NCBI GenBank assembly: GCA_022701275.1
Contig: CP031740.1
Span: 4,847,001 to 4,911,000, forward strand
Direction: 5' to 3'
Length of the DNA stretch: 64,000 bases
From: Microcoleus vaginatus PCC 9802
GTDB lineage: Bacteria; Cyanobacteriota; Cyanobacteriia; Cyanobacteriales; Microcoleaceae
The notes beneath the pieces were generated by a model that worked only from the letters and a program-made list of their open reading frames with translations, did not search any database and was not told the origin of the DNA. Each line of letters starts with the position of its first letter. The first letter of the stretch is position 1. Positions 1 through 9,758 of this stretch are shown here, piece after piece. A program made the position numbers and the translations under genes.

Positions 1-1054
1 CTTTCACTTCCGGTTCTCCCAATTCTGCGCGAGAATTCTTGCCGAGGGCGGGGATAATTGCATCTGCAACCGCAGTAGCTTGTTGGAGAGATTTTCGCGT
101 CACTGTAAAGGCAATATCGTTAGTATTTCCTTCATGAATTGACTGAATAATTAAGTCTACATCGAGGTTTTGCTGCGCGATCGCACCAAACAACCGCGCT
201 GCTACGCCGGGGCGATCGGGCAAACGCAGTAGCGACACCCCTGCCTGATCTAAGTCAAATTCCACCGCATCCACCGCTGTTGCGAGCTCCAAACCCTCCA
301 AAGGCCGAAGTTTGGGGGGTGGGGACACTACACGGGTACCGGGGGCGTCACTCCAGCTAGAAAGCACTACCAGCGGCACGCCGTAATTCTTGGCAATTTC
401 TACAGCGCGCGGATGCAGGACTTTTGCGCCCAAACTCGCCAATTCCAGCATTTCGTCGCAAGTGATTTCGTCCATCAATTGCGCGTCGGCAACCAAGCGC
501 GGATCTGTAGTCAGAATTCCGGGCACGTCGGTATAAATTTCGCATCTGTCGGCCCGCAGGGCTGCAGCCAAGGCTACTGCGGTTGTGTCGGAACCGCCAC
601 GGCCCAAAGTGGTAATTTCCAATTCTCCGGCATCGGCGATACCTTGGAAACCAGCAACCACAACGACTTTACCGCTTTTTAACTGGCTCTGGAGCCGATT
701 CGGGTCGATTCGCAAAATCCGGGCGCGGGTGTGGGCGGCTTCGGTGACAATGCCGACTTGGGCGCCGGTGAGGGAAATTGCGGGCTGTCCCATTTCCTGC
801 AATGCCATGCTCAAAAGTGCGATCGAGACTTGTTCCCCAGTGGAGAGCAACATATCCATTTCCCGCTTGTTGGGATTTGCGGAAATTTCCTTGGCGAGTT
901 TAACTAAACCGTCGGTGGTTTTGCCCATCGCTGAAAGTACGACAACGAGAGAGTTGCCGAGCTGTGCTGTTTTTACTACTCGTCGGGCTACTTCCAAAAT
1001 GCGATCGACTGTGCCAACCGAGGTTCCGCCATATTTCTGAACAATTAGTGCCAT
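1..1054 (-). CDS. lysC: Aspartate kinase, 3' end cut by window edge
   Basis: Phosphorylates aspartate, the first step of the lysine/threonine/methionine/diaminopimelate pathway, in the cytoplasm. The 351 visible codons begin [14 protein letters not shown], the KxGGTS nucleotide-binding signature of aspartokinases, and continue through LSTGEQVS (about residue 71), GRGGSDTTA (about 150) and [11 protein letters not shown] regulatory ACT domain with [12 protein letters not shown] begins near residue 278. The frame is open to base 1, so the rest of the ACT region is outside the window; cyanobacterial homologues are usually near 600 residues with duplicated ACT domains. The ATG at 1054 is chosen because the conserved kinase start lies immediately after it. 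It is monocistronic as far as can be seen. Feedback inhibition by lysine/threonine is expected from the family and not shown here. Confidence 0.96.
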   Translation of the reverse strand, partial: MALIVQKYGGTSVGTVDRILEVARRVVKTAQLGNSLVVVLSAMGKTTDGLVKLAKEISANPNKREMDMLLSTGEQVSIALLSMALQEMGQPAISLTGAQVGIVTEAAHTRARILRIDPNRLQSQLKSGKVVVVAGFQGIADAGELEITTLGRGGSDTTAVALAAALRADRCEIYTDVPGILTTDPRLVADAQLMDEITCDEMLELASLGAKVLHPRAVEIAKNYGVPLVVLSSWSDAPGTRVVSPPPKLRPLEGLELATAVDAVEFDLDQAGVSLLRLPDRPGVAARLFGAIAQQNLDVDLIIQSIHEGNTNDIAFTVTRKSLQQATAVADAIIPALGKNSRAELGEPEVK

Positions 1055-1183
1055 AGGACTTACACAAAAAGTGATGCAATACTTAAGTTAATATACGCAA
1101 ATTTTTGATAATAACCGATGAATGTTTATATCGTTTCTGAGGAGGCTGCTAGGCGATCGGGTTTTTACAGCACATTATATTCC

Positions 1184-1210
1184 TAGGGACAGGGCAATGC
1201 CGTGTCCCTA
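1184..1210. repeat. Near-palindromic hairpin in the lysC upstream region
   Basis: TAGGGACA at 1184-1191 pairs with TGTCCCTA at 1203-1210, and the centre GGCAATGCC is also partly self-complementary, so the 27 bases can fold almost completely. There is no T-run, so a terminator is unlikely. It resembles a dispersed palindromic intergenic repeat. A copy count in the genome would settle this. Confidence 0.5.
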
Positions 1211-1313
1211 CCGGAATCTGCGACTTATGCGAATTTAGATTGTTGATTGAAGAATTGAAGAATTGCGAATGACTTATGAAGAACCCAACCCCGATAATCA
1301 TCTGTCATCCCCA

Positions 1314-1341
1314 ATCTAAAATCTAAAATCTAAAATCTAAA
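1314..1341. repeat. Heptamer tandem repeat, ATCTAAA x4
   Basis: Four perfect 7-bp units lie just downstream of the Uma2 gene end, in the intergenic space with lysC. They match the short tandemly repeated repetitive (STRR) heptamer type known from filamentous cyanobacteria. See the other heptamer arrays in this window. Confidence 0.8.
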
Positions 1342-1347
1342 ATCGAA

Positions 1348-2133
1348 TTACCGTCCTTCTAACTCTCGCAAACGCGCTTCTAAAGCTTGAATTCGCAACT
1401 CAGCTTCTATGCGCCTTTGTCGTTCTTGGTCTGCTTCTGACTGCGCTTGTTCTGCTGCCAATTGGGCTTGTTCTGCCCGCTCTTCGGCGGCCGGCAGCAA
1501 ATTCCCAGAGGCATCCCACCAGCGCAGCCAAGGCAGTTCTACACCCTGATAAACCCCTTGCCAAATGCCTAATTCCACTCCTATTTGTGCGATCTGGTAA
1601 TGTCCGCGCTCATTTTGTGGGACTAACTCGAACCGATCTTCTACCAAATGATATACTTCTACTTGTGCCTTTTTGACTTCATAAATGCCGTAAAAAGCAG
1701 GTCGAATTATCCGTTCGTAAATCCAGAATTTGCCCTGGCGAGGAGTCCTATCTCTTTCTTCACTGCCATCACCAGAAACAAATTCAAGTACAATCCGAGG
1801 CGGCATTAATTCCTGCCACATTACATAGGAGCGGCGAAGATTTCCGTCAAGAGTTGGCGGCACGTCGGGCACGTAAAACCAATCAGGTGCTTCGGCTCCT
1901 CTTTCTGGCGGTTCTGGGGGCCTGGCCACTCGCCAGTAAATACCGGAATCTTGACCGATGCAGTATTGTCCGTCGGGATGAATTTGGTCTAAAATGGGTC
2001 GAATTGATGTTGTTAACAGGATGCTTTGAGGATGTTCTTGAAAGTTTTTCACAAAAGTACCGTCGGAGTCTGGTAATTGAGTGTGGTCTGGGAAATCTGT
2101 GGCTATAATTTCGGCTTTTTCGGTGACACTCAT
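1348..2133 (-). CDS. Uma2 family (DUF820) putative nuclease with coiled-coil tail
   Basis: A member of the Uma2/DUF820 family, a PD-(D/E)XK-fold group greatly expanded in cyanobacteria; the cellular role is unknown. Seen in the 261 residues: YVPDVPP (about 88), PRIVLEFVSGDGSEERD (about 111), GKFWIYERI and IYEVKKAQVEVYHL, the usual order of family motifs, with E of LEFVS and K of the YEVKK strand as candidate active-site residues. The last 50 residues are a charged Glu/Gln/Ala/Arg-rich coiled coil (AEQAQLAAEQAQSEADQERQ), a tail seen in many cyanobacterial members. The ATG start at 2133 is supported by the family-typical distance to the first motif. It stands alone. A second, broken Uma2 gene lies at 28132-28809. 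Confidence 0.88.
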   Translation of the reverse strand: MSVTEKAEIIATDFPDHTQLPDSDGTFVKNFQEHPQSILLTTSIRPILDQIHPDGQYCIGQDSGIYWRVARPPEPPERGAEAPDWFYVPDVPPTLDGNLRRSYVMWQELMPPRIVLEFVSGDGSEERDRTPRQGKFWIYERIIRPAFYGIYEVKKAQVEVYHLVEDRFELVPQNERGHYQIAQIGVELGIWQGVYQGVELPWLRWWDASGNLLPAAEERAEQAQLAAEQAQSEADQERQRRIEAELRIQALEARLRELEGR

Positions 2134-2244
2134 GTTGACCTCTTGAATGTTTAAAGATTATACTTATAAGTGGTGACGTAGAGATTAATAATGCTATTAG
2201 GTCATTGGAAACCTCCGATTGCTATATAGAAAGTTTTCAGAAAT

Positions 2245-2904
2245 ATGAGTAAGTACAAATTAATTATTTTTGACTTCGACGGCACCTTAGCAATTACTCA
2301 CAAAGCTATTGTATTTTGCTTTACCAAAACTTTTGAAACTTTCCATATTGCCCCGCCTGCTGCTGATACTATTATAGGTACGATAGGCATCAATTTACCA
2401 AATTCTTTTAAAATCCTCCATCCGGCGATCGAGGAAAGCGCAATTCCCGAATGGGTTGAAACTTACCGCTCTTATTATCGGACTGAAGGTGAAAAGCAGG
2501 TAGATTTATTTCCCGGGACAAAGCAAATGTTGCAGTTGGTGAGCAAGTCTGGCTTGAGCCTGGGACTTTTTAGCAACAAACACGTTAGTTTTGTTAATTT
2601 GTTCCTGAGAACTTTGAAGATTCACAGTTTTTTTGATTTAATTTTAGGTGATAACGGAGAAATAATTCCGAAACCTAATCCGACTGTTTTTCACTCGATT
2701 ATTAAACCGCTGTTCCCGGAATTGGATAACAGTCAAATTTTAATGGTTGGCGATACAGCGATTGATTTGCTGTTTGCTAAAAATGCTGGGATAGATGTTT
2801 GTTGGGCGGCTTACGGATATGGCGATCGCGCTCAGTGTCTCGCCCTAGAACCGACTTTCGCGATCGACGATATTTCAGAACTTGCTGTGTTCGTTCAAAA
2901 TTAA
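2245..2904 (+). CDS. HAD-superfamily hydrolase, phosphoglycolate phosphatase-like
   Basis: A predicted soluble phosphatase of the HAD superfamily. Motif I is DFDGTLA with nucleophile Asp10 and general acid Asp12. Motif II is SNK (about residue 111), motif III is the Lys in IIPKPNPTVF, and motif IV is MVGDTAID. An alpha-helical cap between motif I and motif II (residues 17-85) marks subfamily IA, the group containing phosphoglycolate phosphatase (Gph) and pyrophosphatase PpaX. The 219-residue length fits. The substrate cannot be told from sequence; 2-phosphoglycolate is plausible in a photorespiring cyanobacterium but is an inference. It is transcribed divergently from the Uma2 gene across a 111-bp gap. 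Confidence 0.87.
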   Translation: MSKYKLIIFDFDGTLAITHKAIVFCFTKTFETFHIAPPAADTIIGTIGINLPNSFKILHPAIEESAIPEWVETYRSYYRTEGEKQVDLFPGTKQMLQLVSKSGLSLGLFSNKHVSFVNLFLRTLKIHSFFDLILGDNGEIIPKPNPTVFHSIIKPLFPELDNSQILMVGDTAIDLLFAKNAGIDVCWAAYGYGDRAQCLALEPTFAIDDISELAVFVQN

Positions 2905-3311
2905 TTTTTCCTCGGTTTGTTTGAGAGAAGAGTTTGAATCATTTAACTAAAAAGTATTTAATTAATTTATTTTTACTAGAGCCGGATGAGGAATTTTTTA
3001 TTTAATTAAAAAAATAAATGCCCGAACTTGTAATCCGCCCAAACCCTGCCAAGCAAACCATACCAAAGATAGAGTGATCCCTGGAACAGCTATTATAAAT
3101 TAACAAGTAGGATTCCTTTGAAGGTAGAAGGCACAAGGCAGAAGCAAAGAGGAAAAAAACGAGGGAAGCCAGATTTTTTTTAGGTAGGATTTACCGCCCA
3201 AATGCTGCATAATAGCCTTCTAACTTCTGCCTGTGGAAAACAGGCAATTCTGTTAAAGTCTAGGGTGTGCTGCCAGTCGGGATCTACAATAAACTCAATT
3301 TATAGAAACTC
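2905..3311. other. Intergenic region without a recognised gene
   Basis: AT-rich 407-bp gap between the HAD gene and the LOV kinase. It holds an imperfect inverted pair around AGGCAGAAG (near 3132) and CTTCTGCCT (near 3224) that could form a long hairpin, probably a degenerate dispersed element. No open frame with protein-like composition was seen. The promoter of the kinase is expected near the right end, but no convincing -10/-35 pair was identified. Confidence 0.5.
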
Positions 3312-6300
3312 ATGCAGATCGATATAAGCATTCCTTCTGAAACGCTATCGCCGGCTCGTACTGGCGGCACACCGAATTTAATAGAAGAAGTATTTCGGCT
3401 GTACGATCGCGCCCTGGCAGCTACCAGCAACGGCATCGCGATCGCGGACGCTACCCGGCCGGACAAGCCTATAGTGTACTGCAACGGGGCTTTCGAGCGG
3501 ATTACAGGCTACGATCGCAGCGAAATAATCGGGCAGAACTGCCGCTTCCTGCAAGGCCCGGATACCGATGGCGCTGCCGTCGATCAAATCCGTGTGGCCC
3601 TGAAAGAACAGCATGACTGCAAAGTAGTTCTGAAAAACTACCGCAAAGACGGCACCCCTTTCTGGAACGAACTCACCATCTCGCCGGTGCGCGACAGCAG
3701 CGGGATCGTCACCCACTTCATCGGCGTCCAAGCTGATATCACCGATCGTAAACAAGCAGAAGAAGCCCTCAAACAAGCCGAGGCAAAATACCGCAGCATC
3801 TTTGAAAACGCCACCGAAGGCATATTTCAAACCGCCCCAGACGGGCGCTACCTCAGCGCCAACCAGGCACTCGCCCGAATGTACGGCTACGATTCCCCGT
3901 CAGAACTGATCGCAAAATGTTCGGCAAAAAACCTTTACGCCGATCGCACCCGCCGCGCTTCCTTCATTGCAGAAATCAGCAAAAATGGCTCCCTGAAAGA
4001 GTTTGAGTCCTGCGTCCGCCGCAAAGACGGCAGCACTACCTGGATCTCGGAAAACGTGCGCGAAGTCCGCGGCGAAGGCGGCGAACTCCTTTACTACGAA
4101 GGAACCGTCGCCGAAATCGCCGCCCGCAAACAAGCCGAAGCAGCGCTGCGAAATCAACAATACTGGCTGAAAACCGCGATTAACGCCGTGCCCGACGCGA
4201 TCAACCTCACAGACAGCGAGGGGCGCTGGCTGATTGCCAACGACTGCGCCCTCCAACTTTTGGGCTGGGAAACCTCAGACTACCAGGGTAAAACTACTGC
4301 CGAACTAGCTGCCGCCGCCGATCCGAGAGTTAGAGAAATCCTGCTAACTTGGCAGGAAACCGACGAAACCACCTGGGAAGCAGGCACTCTTACCTCCAGC
4401 CGCCAAATTGTCTCCTTGCCCACAGGCGGCAGCAATTTGTTTGAAGTGCGGAAAGTGCCGCTGTTCAACCCCGACGGTTCGCGCAAAGGTTTGGCAGTGG
4501 CGGGGCGGGACATCACCCAGGAAGTGGAAGCGGACGCAGCTTTGCGAGACAGCGAACAGCGGTTTCGGGCAATTTTTGAACGCGCTGCGATCGGCATGGT
4601 AGTCGCTACCCTCGAAGGTGTTGCGATCGCCACTAATCCGGCCTTTCAAGCTATGCTAGGGCGATCGGAAGCTCAACTGCGGGGTGTCGGCCTCGACGAC
4701 TGCGCGCACCCAGAAGACGCACCAGTTTCGCGCCAGTTGCGCCAACAGTTGGTCGCGGGCTCCCGCGAAGCTTACCAAATCGAGAAGCGCTACCTCCGCC
4801 AAGACGGCAGCATCAGGTGGGGACGCCTCAGCGCCTCTGTCATCGACAGCAGTCAGGGAACGCCACAGTTTATTTTGCAAATGGTAGAGGATATTACCGA
4901 TCGCAAACAAGCCGAGTCAGCTTTGTTCCAAAATGAGGCTAAGTGGCGATCGCTAATTCTCAATAGTTCCGACATCATTACTATTCTCGACGCCAGTGGT
5001 CACATTGTTTACGAAAGCCCGTCTGTAGAAAGAGTTTTAGGCTACGAACCCTATGAACTCGCCGGTCAAATTGCTCTCGATTTGATCCACCCGGACGACC
5101 TGCCCTCGGTGATTTCCGACGGCGAAAAACTGATCGCAAATCCAGGCGATCCGATCGCCCTAGAAGGTCGGTTCCGGCGCGCTGACGGTTCTTGGTGTTT
5201 TCTTGAAGGTGTCGGCATCAACTTGCTAGCAGACCCCGCTGTGAAAGGAATTGTGATCAACTCCCGCGACATGACGGCGCGCAGGCAAGCAGAGTACCGC
5301 CTCAGCAAAATCAACGAGTGCTTTTTGGGATTCACCACCGACGCCGCTGAGAACATCCAGCGTCTGACATCCTTAGCCGGCGAGCTTTTGGGGGGAAGCA
5401 GCGCCATTTACAGCCGCTTAGGTGGCGGACTGCTGCACGCAATCACGACTTGGCAAGCGCCGCCGGACTACCCGCTGGTCGATCGCGCCGAGGGCCACAT
5501 CTGCACCGACGTATGCAGCAAAGGAAGCGATCGGGCTGTTGCCATTCCTGACTTGCAGAACACGATCTACGCCCAAACCGATCCCGCTGTCATCCGCTAC
5601 CAACTGCAAAGCTATCTGGGACAAGCAGTGCGGCTGGGCGACAATTATGTGGGTGCGGTGTGCGTTGTCTACACCGAGTCGATCGCGCCCACAGAAGCCG
5701 ACTGCAAGCTGATCGGAATTATTGCCGGGGCGATCGGAGTTGAGGAAGAACGGGCCGCCGCCGCCGATCGCGATCGACAAAAATCCCAAGAACTGCAAAC
5801 AGCTTTGAGCGACTTGCAGCAAACTCAAATGCAGTTAGTACAAACCGAAAAAATGTCTTCCCTCGGACAGGTGCTAGCAGGAATTGCCCACGAAATTAAC
5901 AACCCAGTTGGCTTTGTCGCTGGCAACCTCTGCCACGTCCGAGGCTACGTTCTAGACTTATTAGAAATCGTACAGGTGTATCGAGAAGAGTACCCGAATC
6001 CCCCAGCAAAACTTCAGCAACAAGCCGATGATATAGACTTAGAATTTCTAGCAGAAGACCTGCCCAAGTTGCTCAGTTCGATGCAGACAGGATGCGAGCG
6101 CATTGTAGAAATTATTCAAACTCTTCGCAATTTCTCGCGGGCAGACGAAGCTAAAATCAAGACTGCCGACATTCACGAAGGTTTAGAAAGTACCTTGTTA
6201 ATGTTGAACACCCGGCTGAAAGCCAAGGCAAAATGGCAGGGCATTAAAGTGATCAAAGAATACGGAGAACTGCCGCAAATAAACTGTCATCCCGGACTGT

Positions 6301-6653
6301 TAAATCAGGTATTTATGAATGTATTGGCAAATGCGATCGACGCCTTGGAAGAAAGCAGCAGCCAAGCCAAAGACACTGCAAATTCTATCTGTCCTACTAT
6401 TACCATTCAAACTGAAACGATTGATGACAAGAGCATTTTAATTCGGATCAAAGACAACGGTCAGGGCATTCCCGAAGATCAGATTGTGCGTTTGTTTGAC
6501 CCGTTTTTTACCACAAAACCCGTAGGTAAAGGCACAGGTTTGGGTTTATCAATTTCGCACCAAATTGTCGTTGAAAAACACAACGGCAAATTGCAGTGCC
6601 TCTCAGAACCCGGTAAAGGCACTGAATTTATCATCGAAATTCCAATTCGTTGA
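3312..6653 (+). CDS. LOV/PAS multi-sensor histidine kinase
   Basis: A soluble sensor kinase of 1,113 residues. Domain 1 (about 25-145) is a LOV-type PAS: GQNCRFLQGPDTD places Cys77 in the canonical flavin-adduct motif, followed by NYRKDGTPFWNELTISPV, so blue-light sensing through FMN is predicted. Four more PAS domains follow (about 150-270, 280-405, 412-535, 538-660), each ending in an ITDRKQAE-type linker. A GAF-like domain spans about 665-830. The kinase core has the H-box SLGQVLAGIAHEINNP with phospho-acceptor His860, N-box NQVFMNVLANAIDAL, DNGQGIPED and GKGTGLGLSI. No receiver or membrane segment is present. The gene stands alone between two gene-poor gaps, so its response regulator is not linked. 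The ATG at 3312 is 24 residues before the LOV helix. Light sensing is inferred from the motif. Confidence 0.93.
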   Translation: MQIDISIPSETLSPARTGGTPNLIEEVFRLYDRALAATSNGIAIADATRPDKPIVYCNGAFERITGYDRSEIIGQNCRFLQGPDTDGAAVDQIRVALKEQHDCKVVLKNYRKDGTPFWNELTISPVRDSSGIVTHFIGVQADITDRKQAEEALKQAEAKYRSIFENATEGIFQTAPDGRYLSANQALARMYGYDSPSELIAKCSAKNLYADRTRRASFIAEISKNGSLKEFESCVRRKDGSTTWISENVREVRGEGGELLYYEGTVAEIAARKQAEAALRNQQYWLKTAINAVPDAINLTDSEGRWLIANDCALQLLGWETSDYQGKTTAELAAAADPRVREILLTWQETDETTWEAGTLTSSRQIVSLPTGGSNLFEVRKVPLFNPDGSRKGLAVAGRDITQEVEADAALRDSEQRFRAIFERAAIGMVVATLEGVAIATNPAFQAMLGRSEAQLRGVGLDDCAHPEDAPVSRQLRQQLVAGSREAYQIEKRYLRQDGSIRWGRLSASVIDSSQGTPQFILQMVEDITDRKQAESALFQNEAKWRSLILNSSDIITILDASGHIVYESPSVERVLGYEPYELAGQIALDLIHPDDLPSVISDGEKLIANPGDPIALEGRFRRADGSWCFLEGVGINLLADPAVKGIVINSRDMTARRQAEYRLSKINECFLGFTTDAAENIQRLTSLAGELLGGSSAIYSRLGGGLLHAITTWQAPPDYPLVDRAEGHICTDVCSKGSDRAVAIPDLQNTIYAQTDPAVIRYQLQSYLGQAVRLGDNYVGAVCVVYTESIAPTEADCKLIGIIAGAIGVEEERAAAADRDRQKSQELQTALSDLQQTQMQLVQTEKMSSLGQVLAGIAHEINNPVGFVAGNLCHVRGYVLDLLEIVQVYREEYPNPPAKLQQQADDIDLEFLAEDLPKLLSSMQTGCERIVEIIQTLRNFSRADEAKIKTADIHEGLESTLLMLNTRLKAKAKWQGIKVIKEYGELPQINCHPGLLNQVFMNVLANAIDALEESSSQAKDTANSICPTITIQTETIDDKSILIRIKDNGQGIPEDQIVRLFDPFFTTKPVGKGTGLGLSISHQIVVEKHNGKLQCLSEPGKGTEFIIEIPIR

Positions 6654-7344
6654 CATCAGGACGACGCTAATCAGGATCTCATGCTTGATATGATGGGTAT
6701 TTATCCGAATCCGCTTTAAAAACCCCTTGATAAGACTGGTTGAAACCGCTCCTACCTAATCGAAGTTCGAGTCCAGACTGACTAAGAAATCAACGGGGTA
6801 TTTAAGCCGGATTTGGTATTAGACGAACATGAGAGGCAACAAGTGGTTTGATATCAAATCTGTTAGCATCGTAATTATTCCTACCTCTTCTTTTCATCTG
6901 CGGGAATCAGCGCCAAGCCATTGTCATGTGCGGTGAATAAATTCTCTTTTTTTAACCGCAGCTACAGGCAGATAAACACACATTAACGTAGATGAATTCT
7001 ATCAATTTCGGTTGCACCCTCCATGCGTGAGTGTTGACTGTTGACTGGATTTGACTATTCCGAGGCAACCGGAATTGATATAACACCCTACCCTAACGCG
7101 GTAAGGTTTTTCAGGCGTACCTTACATATAGCAGTTTTCAACTTAATCAGGTAATCTACACTCAGGGCCCCCTTACCCATTATTAATGTGTACCTGACTT
7201 AACTGAAAAATATTATAGCAATCCTAAATCATTTGTGAATTTCTTACTTCCTACCCTTGGTAAGGGGAGGGTTGGGGTGGGGTAAAAAATTTATGACTCA
7301 TTGAGGATTGCTATATAATTATGTTCAACTCAGCCCTAATTTAA
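6654..7344. other. Gene-free intergenic region with inverted repeats
   Basis: A 691-bp gap between convergent genes. ATCAATTTCGGTTGC near 7003-7017 is the near-complement of GCAACCGGAATTGAT near 7064-7078, giving a 15-bp imperfect stem around a loop that holds two TTGACTG heptamers. Near 7250 lies a C/G-rich segment (CCCTTGGTAAGGGGAGGG). These look like degenerate dispersed elements. No protein-like frame was seen on either strand. Part may terminate transcription from both sides, but no clear T-run follows a strong stem. Confidence 0.55.
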
Positions 7345-9594
7345 TTAAAAACTAAACTGCGTCCGCAAATTGCCCACAAAAATTGTCGGGTTGTTATCGA
7401 AATTATTGGCATTCCAGATCGCATAAAATGCTGGCACGATCGAAATATAGTCGGTGAGAGGCAAATAATAAGTTGCCTCTATTTCGTACTGCGTGCCGCC
7501 ATTCCCTCCGCCAGAAACCAGAAACCTCCGACCGCCAGTAAAGTCAAAAGGTACTAAATATGACACCGTAAGCAAAGCTCCTTCTTTGAACAAATCGGGA
7601 AATGCAAGTCCTAACTGATAAGATTGATTTGTGATCGTGCCGTCGGGTCGGTTAGTCTTGGGAAATATATTGGTTTCGGCGTAGCCATAGCGGCCGAAAA
7701 GACCAAAGCGGCGAGTGACTAACCAATCGAAATTGAAACTATAAGTATTCGCAGTCGCATTCCCCACGCGGCCACCAAAACCGTCATCTGCCACACCGTT
7801 TAACGGCTTGCTGTTAGGAGATCCAATTAAGCCACCGATTTGCTGGATGTTGGAACGGCTGTACAAAAAGCGCAAATTAGTCCGATCGCTCGGACTGAAT
7901 GTTAATTCTGCTGTAGTCGTATTTGTCCCACCAAACAAGCCTTGAGACGGATTGGAAGCGGAATTAAAGACGGAAGTGGGCAAAAATTCCGTACTCTCGC
8001 CCAAATAGCCAAAACGCAGTCTCAATGCACGGCCGATATCCCACAAAACCAGAGCACCGGCACCGCGTCTGGTAGCGCTTAACAAAGGGCTGTTGTTAGA
8101 ATTAAAGCTGCTGGCACCCTCTACGAAAAAGTTAAACCTATTGTTGTCAAAGTAGCGGTAGAAATTAATCCTCGGCCCGACTACTACTTGCAAGCTGTTG
8201 CTAAGGGGGAACCGATAGGAAAGTTCCCTCAGGACAACTTCATTAGGATTTCCTCCCGCAGTTTGATCGAGAAAAGGAGTGCCGAATGTATTGAAAAAAC
8301 CCACCGAAGTAAACTGGTTGGCTGGGGAATTGCCGTTACCTACAGCTAGCTGTGTAATCAATTCGTCTTTCCCTGTAAAGGAAGTAGTGAGGGTCAACCA
8401 AACTAACTGGCTGAAAGTGATTTCGGGGTCGTCCACTCTCTGCACAATTGGTCTGTTGGTGACAGGATCGCGTCCGGCTACTCGATCGAGCGGAGCAGCG
8501 TTTCCATTTGTTGCTTCAACTCGGACTCGCTCGCCCGCAAAAGCTCCAGTCAGGTTAAACCAAGCAAATCCGTTTAATTTAGTCGTAGTTGAAAATTGGT
8601 TGGCTTCTAATTCGGCAGTGCGGGCTTCTAAACCATCGACTCGACCGCGCAAAGTAGCTAATTCTGCTGCAAATTCTTCTTGCAATCTTTGCAAAGCAAG
8701 TAAATCTTCTCGCTGGACTAAATTACCAGTAGAACCGCCAAGTTGTTTGGTAATTTGGTCTAAGCAAGCGTTTAATCCGGCGGCGAATTCATACCGAGTC
8801 ATTGCTCGATTGCCTCGGAATGTGCCGTCTGGATATCCCGCAATGCAGCCGTATCTTTCTACTAGGGATTGCAAGGCTTGAAAAGCCCAATCAGTGGGGC
8901 GCACGTCGGAGAGTTGGGAAACAGAGGTGACTTGTGCTGCGTCTTCTTGTATGCTGAGGTCATCAGCCGTGCCCGTCTCGCTGCTGATGTCGGCAACTGT
9001 GTTGGCTTCAGCAACTTGTTGAGACTGAGGAGAGTTTGCAATTTCTAACTCCTGGGGGGGCAATTCGCGAATTGCCCCCGTTATTTCTGGGGCTGTTGTG
9101 GCACGATCGACTGTTGCTATATCTTGTTTGGGTAAAGCACGATCGACTGTTGCTATATCTGTTTCGGGTAAAGCACGATCGACTGTTGCTATATCTTGTT
9201 TGGGTAAAGCACGATCGACTGTTGCTATATCTGTTTGAGGTAAAGCACGATCGACTGTTGCTATATCTGTTTGAGGTAAAGCACGATCGACTGCTGCTAT
9301 ATCTGTTTCGGGTAAAGCACGATTCACCCATGCTGCATCTGTTTCGGGTAAAGGGCGATCGACTGCTGAGTTAGTCTCTGCGGTAATCGCCGCTAACGGC
9401 GGTATCTCAATCTTACCTGCTGCCAGCGCTGCGTCTGGGTTAGCCTCCGGGACGGCACTCGCTTCTAGCGCAACTTCTGGAGTTGAGGTATCCTGAATTT
9501 GAGCTGTTGCTGCGATCGGCCCCAAAGGCACCGCCGCACCAGAAATTAAGAAAGACAGCCAAAAAGCTTTAAGGGAGGTTGAATTATTCACCAT
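7345..9594 (-). CDS. SLH-domain outer-membrane porin (iron uptake porin/OprB-like)
   Basis: A predicted beta-barrel porin of the cyanobacterial outer membrane. Order: signal peptide (about 1-33, cleavage near IAATAQ), an Ala/Pro/Asp-rich linker containing a 12-residue tandem repeat (about 80-165), an S-layer-homology domain (VRPTDWAFQALQSLVERYG then IAGYPDGTFRGNRAMTRYEF, about 230-285) that should bind the peptidoglycan layer, a coiled coil (LQRLQEEFAAELATLRGRV), and a beta-strand-rich barrel ending in RTQFSF with the terminal Phe typical of outer-membrane proteins. The family is normally 520-600 residues; the repeat linker raises this one to 749. The ATG at 9594 is preferred over the GTG at 9603 because the signal peptide follows it directly. 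It is monocistronic. Confidence 0.92.
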   Translation of the reverse strand: MVNNSTSLKAFWLSFLISGAAVPLGPIAATAQIQDTSTPEVALEASAVPEANPDAALAAGKIEIPPLAAITAETNSAVDRPLPETDAAWVNRALPETDIAAVDRALPQTDIATVDRALPQTDIATVDRALPKQDIATVDRALPETDIATVDRALPKQDIATVDRATTAPEITGAIRELPPQELEIANSPQSQQVAEANTVADISSETGTADDLSIQEDAAQVTSVSQLSDVRPTDWAFQALQSLVERYGCIAGYPDGTFRGNRAMTRYEFAAGLNACLDQITKQLGGSTGNLVQREDLLALQRLQEEFAAELATLRGRVDGLEARTAELEANQFSTTTKLNGFAWFNLTGAFAGERVRVEATNGNAAPLDRVAGRDPVTNRPIVQRVDDPEITFSQLVWLTLTTSFTGKDELITQLAVGNGNSPANQFTSVGFFNTFGTPFLDQTAGGNPNEVVLRELSYRFPLSNSLQVVVGPRINFYRYFDNNRFNFFVEGASSFNSNNSPLLSATRRGAGALVLWDIGRALRLRFGYLGESTEFLPTSVFNSASNPSQGLFGGTNTTTAELTFSPSDRTNLRFLYSRSNIQQIGGLIGSPNSKPLNGVADDGFGGRVGNATANTYSFNFDWLVTRRFGLFGRYGYAETNIFPKTNRPDGTITNQSYQLGLAFPDLFKEGALLTVSYLVPFDFTGGRRFLVSGGGNGGTQYEIEATYYLPLTDYISIVPAFYAIWNANNFDNNPTIFVGNLRTQFSF
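9101..9352 (-). repeat. 36-bp tandem repeat inside the porin gene, 7 units
   Basis: Seven 36-bp units start at 9101, 9137, 9173, 9209, 9245, 9281 and 9317, plus a degenerate eighth at 9353. Each encodes 12 residues of the form (Q/E)TDIATVDRALP or KQDIATVDRALP. Units 1-6 are close to identical at DNA level and share CGATCGACTG. The seventh (NRALPETDAAWV type) and the eighth have drifted, as expected if the array grows by unequal exchange at its 3' coding side. The array is in frame with the porin. Confidence 0.93.
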
Positions 9595-9758
9595 ACCACT
9601 CACACCACTTGTTGAAAATTAAATTTGGCCAATCTTAAACGATAAGCTTGCTTATAAATGTGTTTGGTTTAACAAATTCTTATAAATATTTAAAATTATT
9701 TTAGGAAGCAAGCGATTCCCAATCACTAATCACTACGGACTACTGACTAATTCCCAAA

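Noticed and set aside
8279-8881. 200-codon plus-strand frame opposite the porin gene
   Set aside because: No motif or SD; the minus-strand porin with signal peptide, SLH and barrel fully explains the region.
9101-9352. Regular 36-bp units resembling a CRISPR array
   Set aside because: Units are contiguous with no spacers, are in frame with the porin and encode a peptide repeat.
9036-9374. 112-codon plus-strand open frame rich in KHDRLLLYL repeats
   Set aside because: It is the antisense of the 36-bp porin repeat; its repeats are a by-product of the array and it has no SD.
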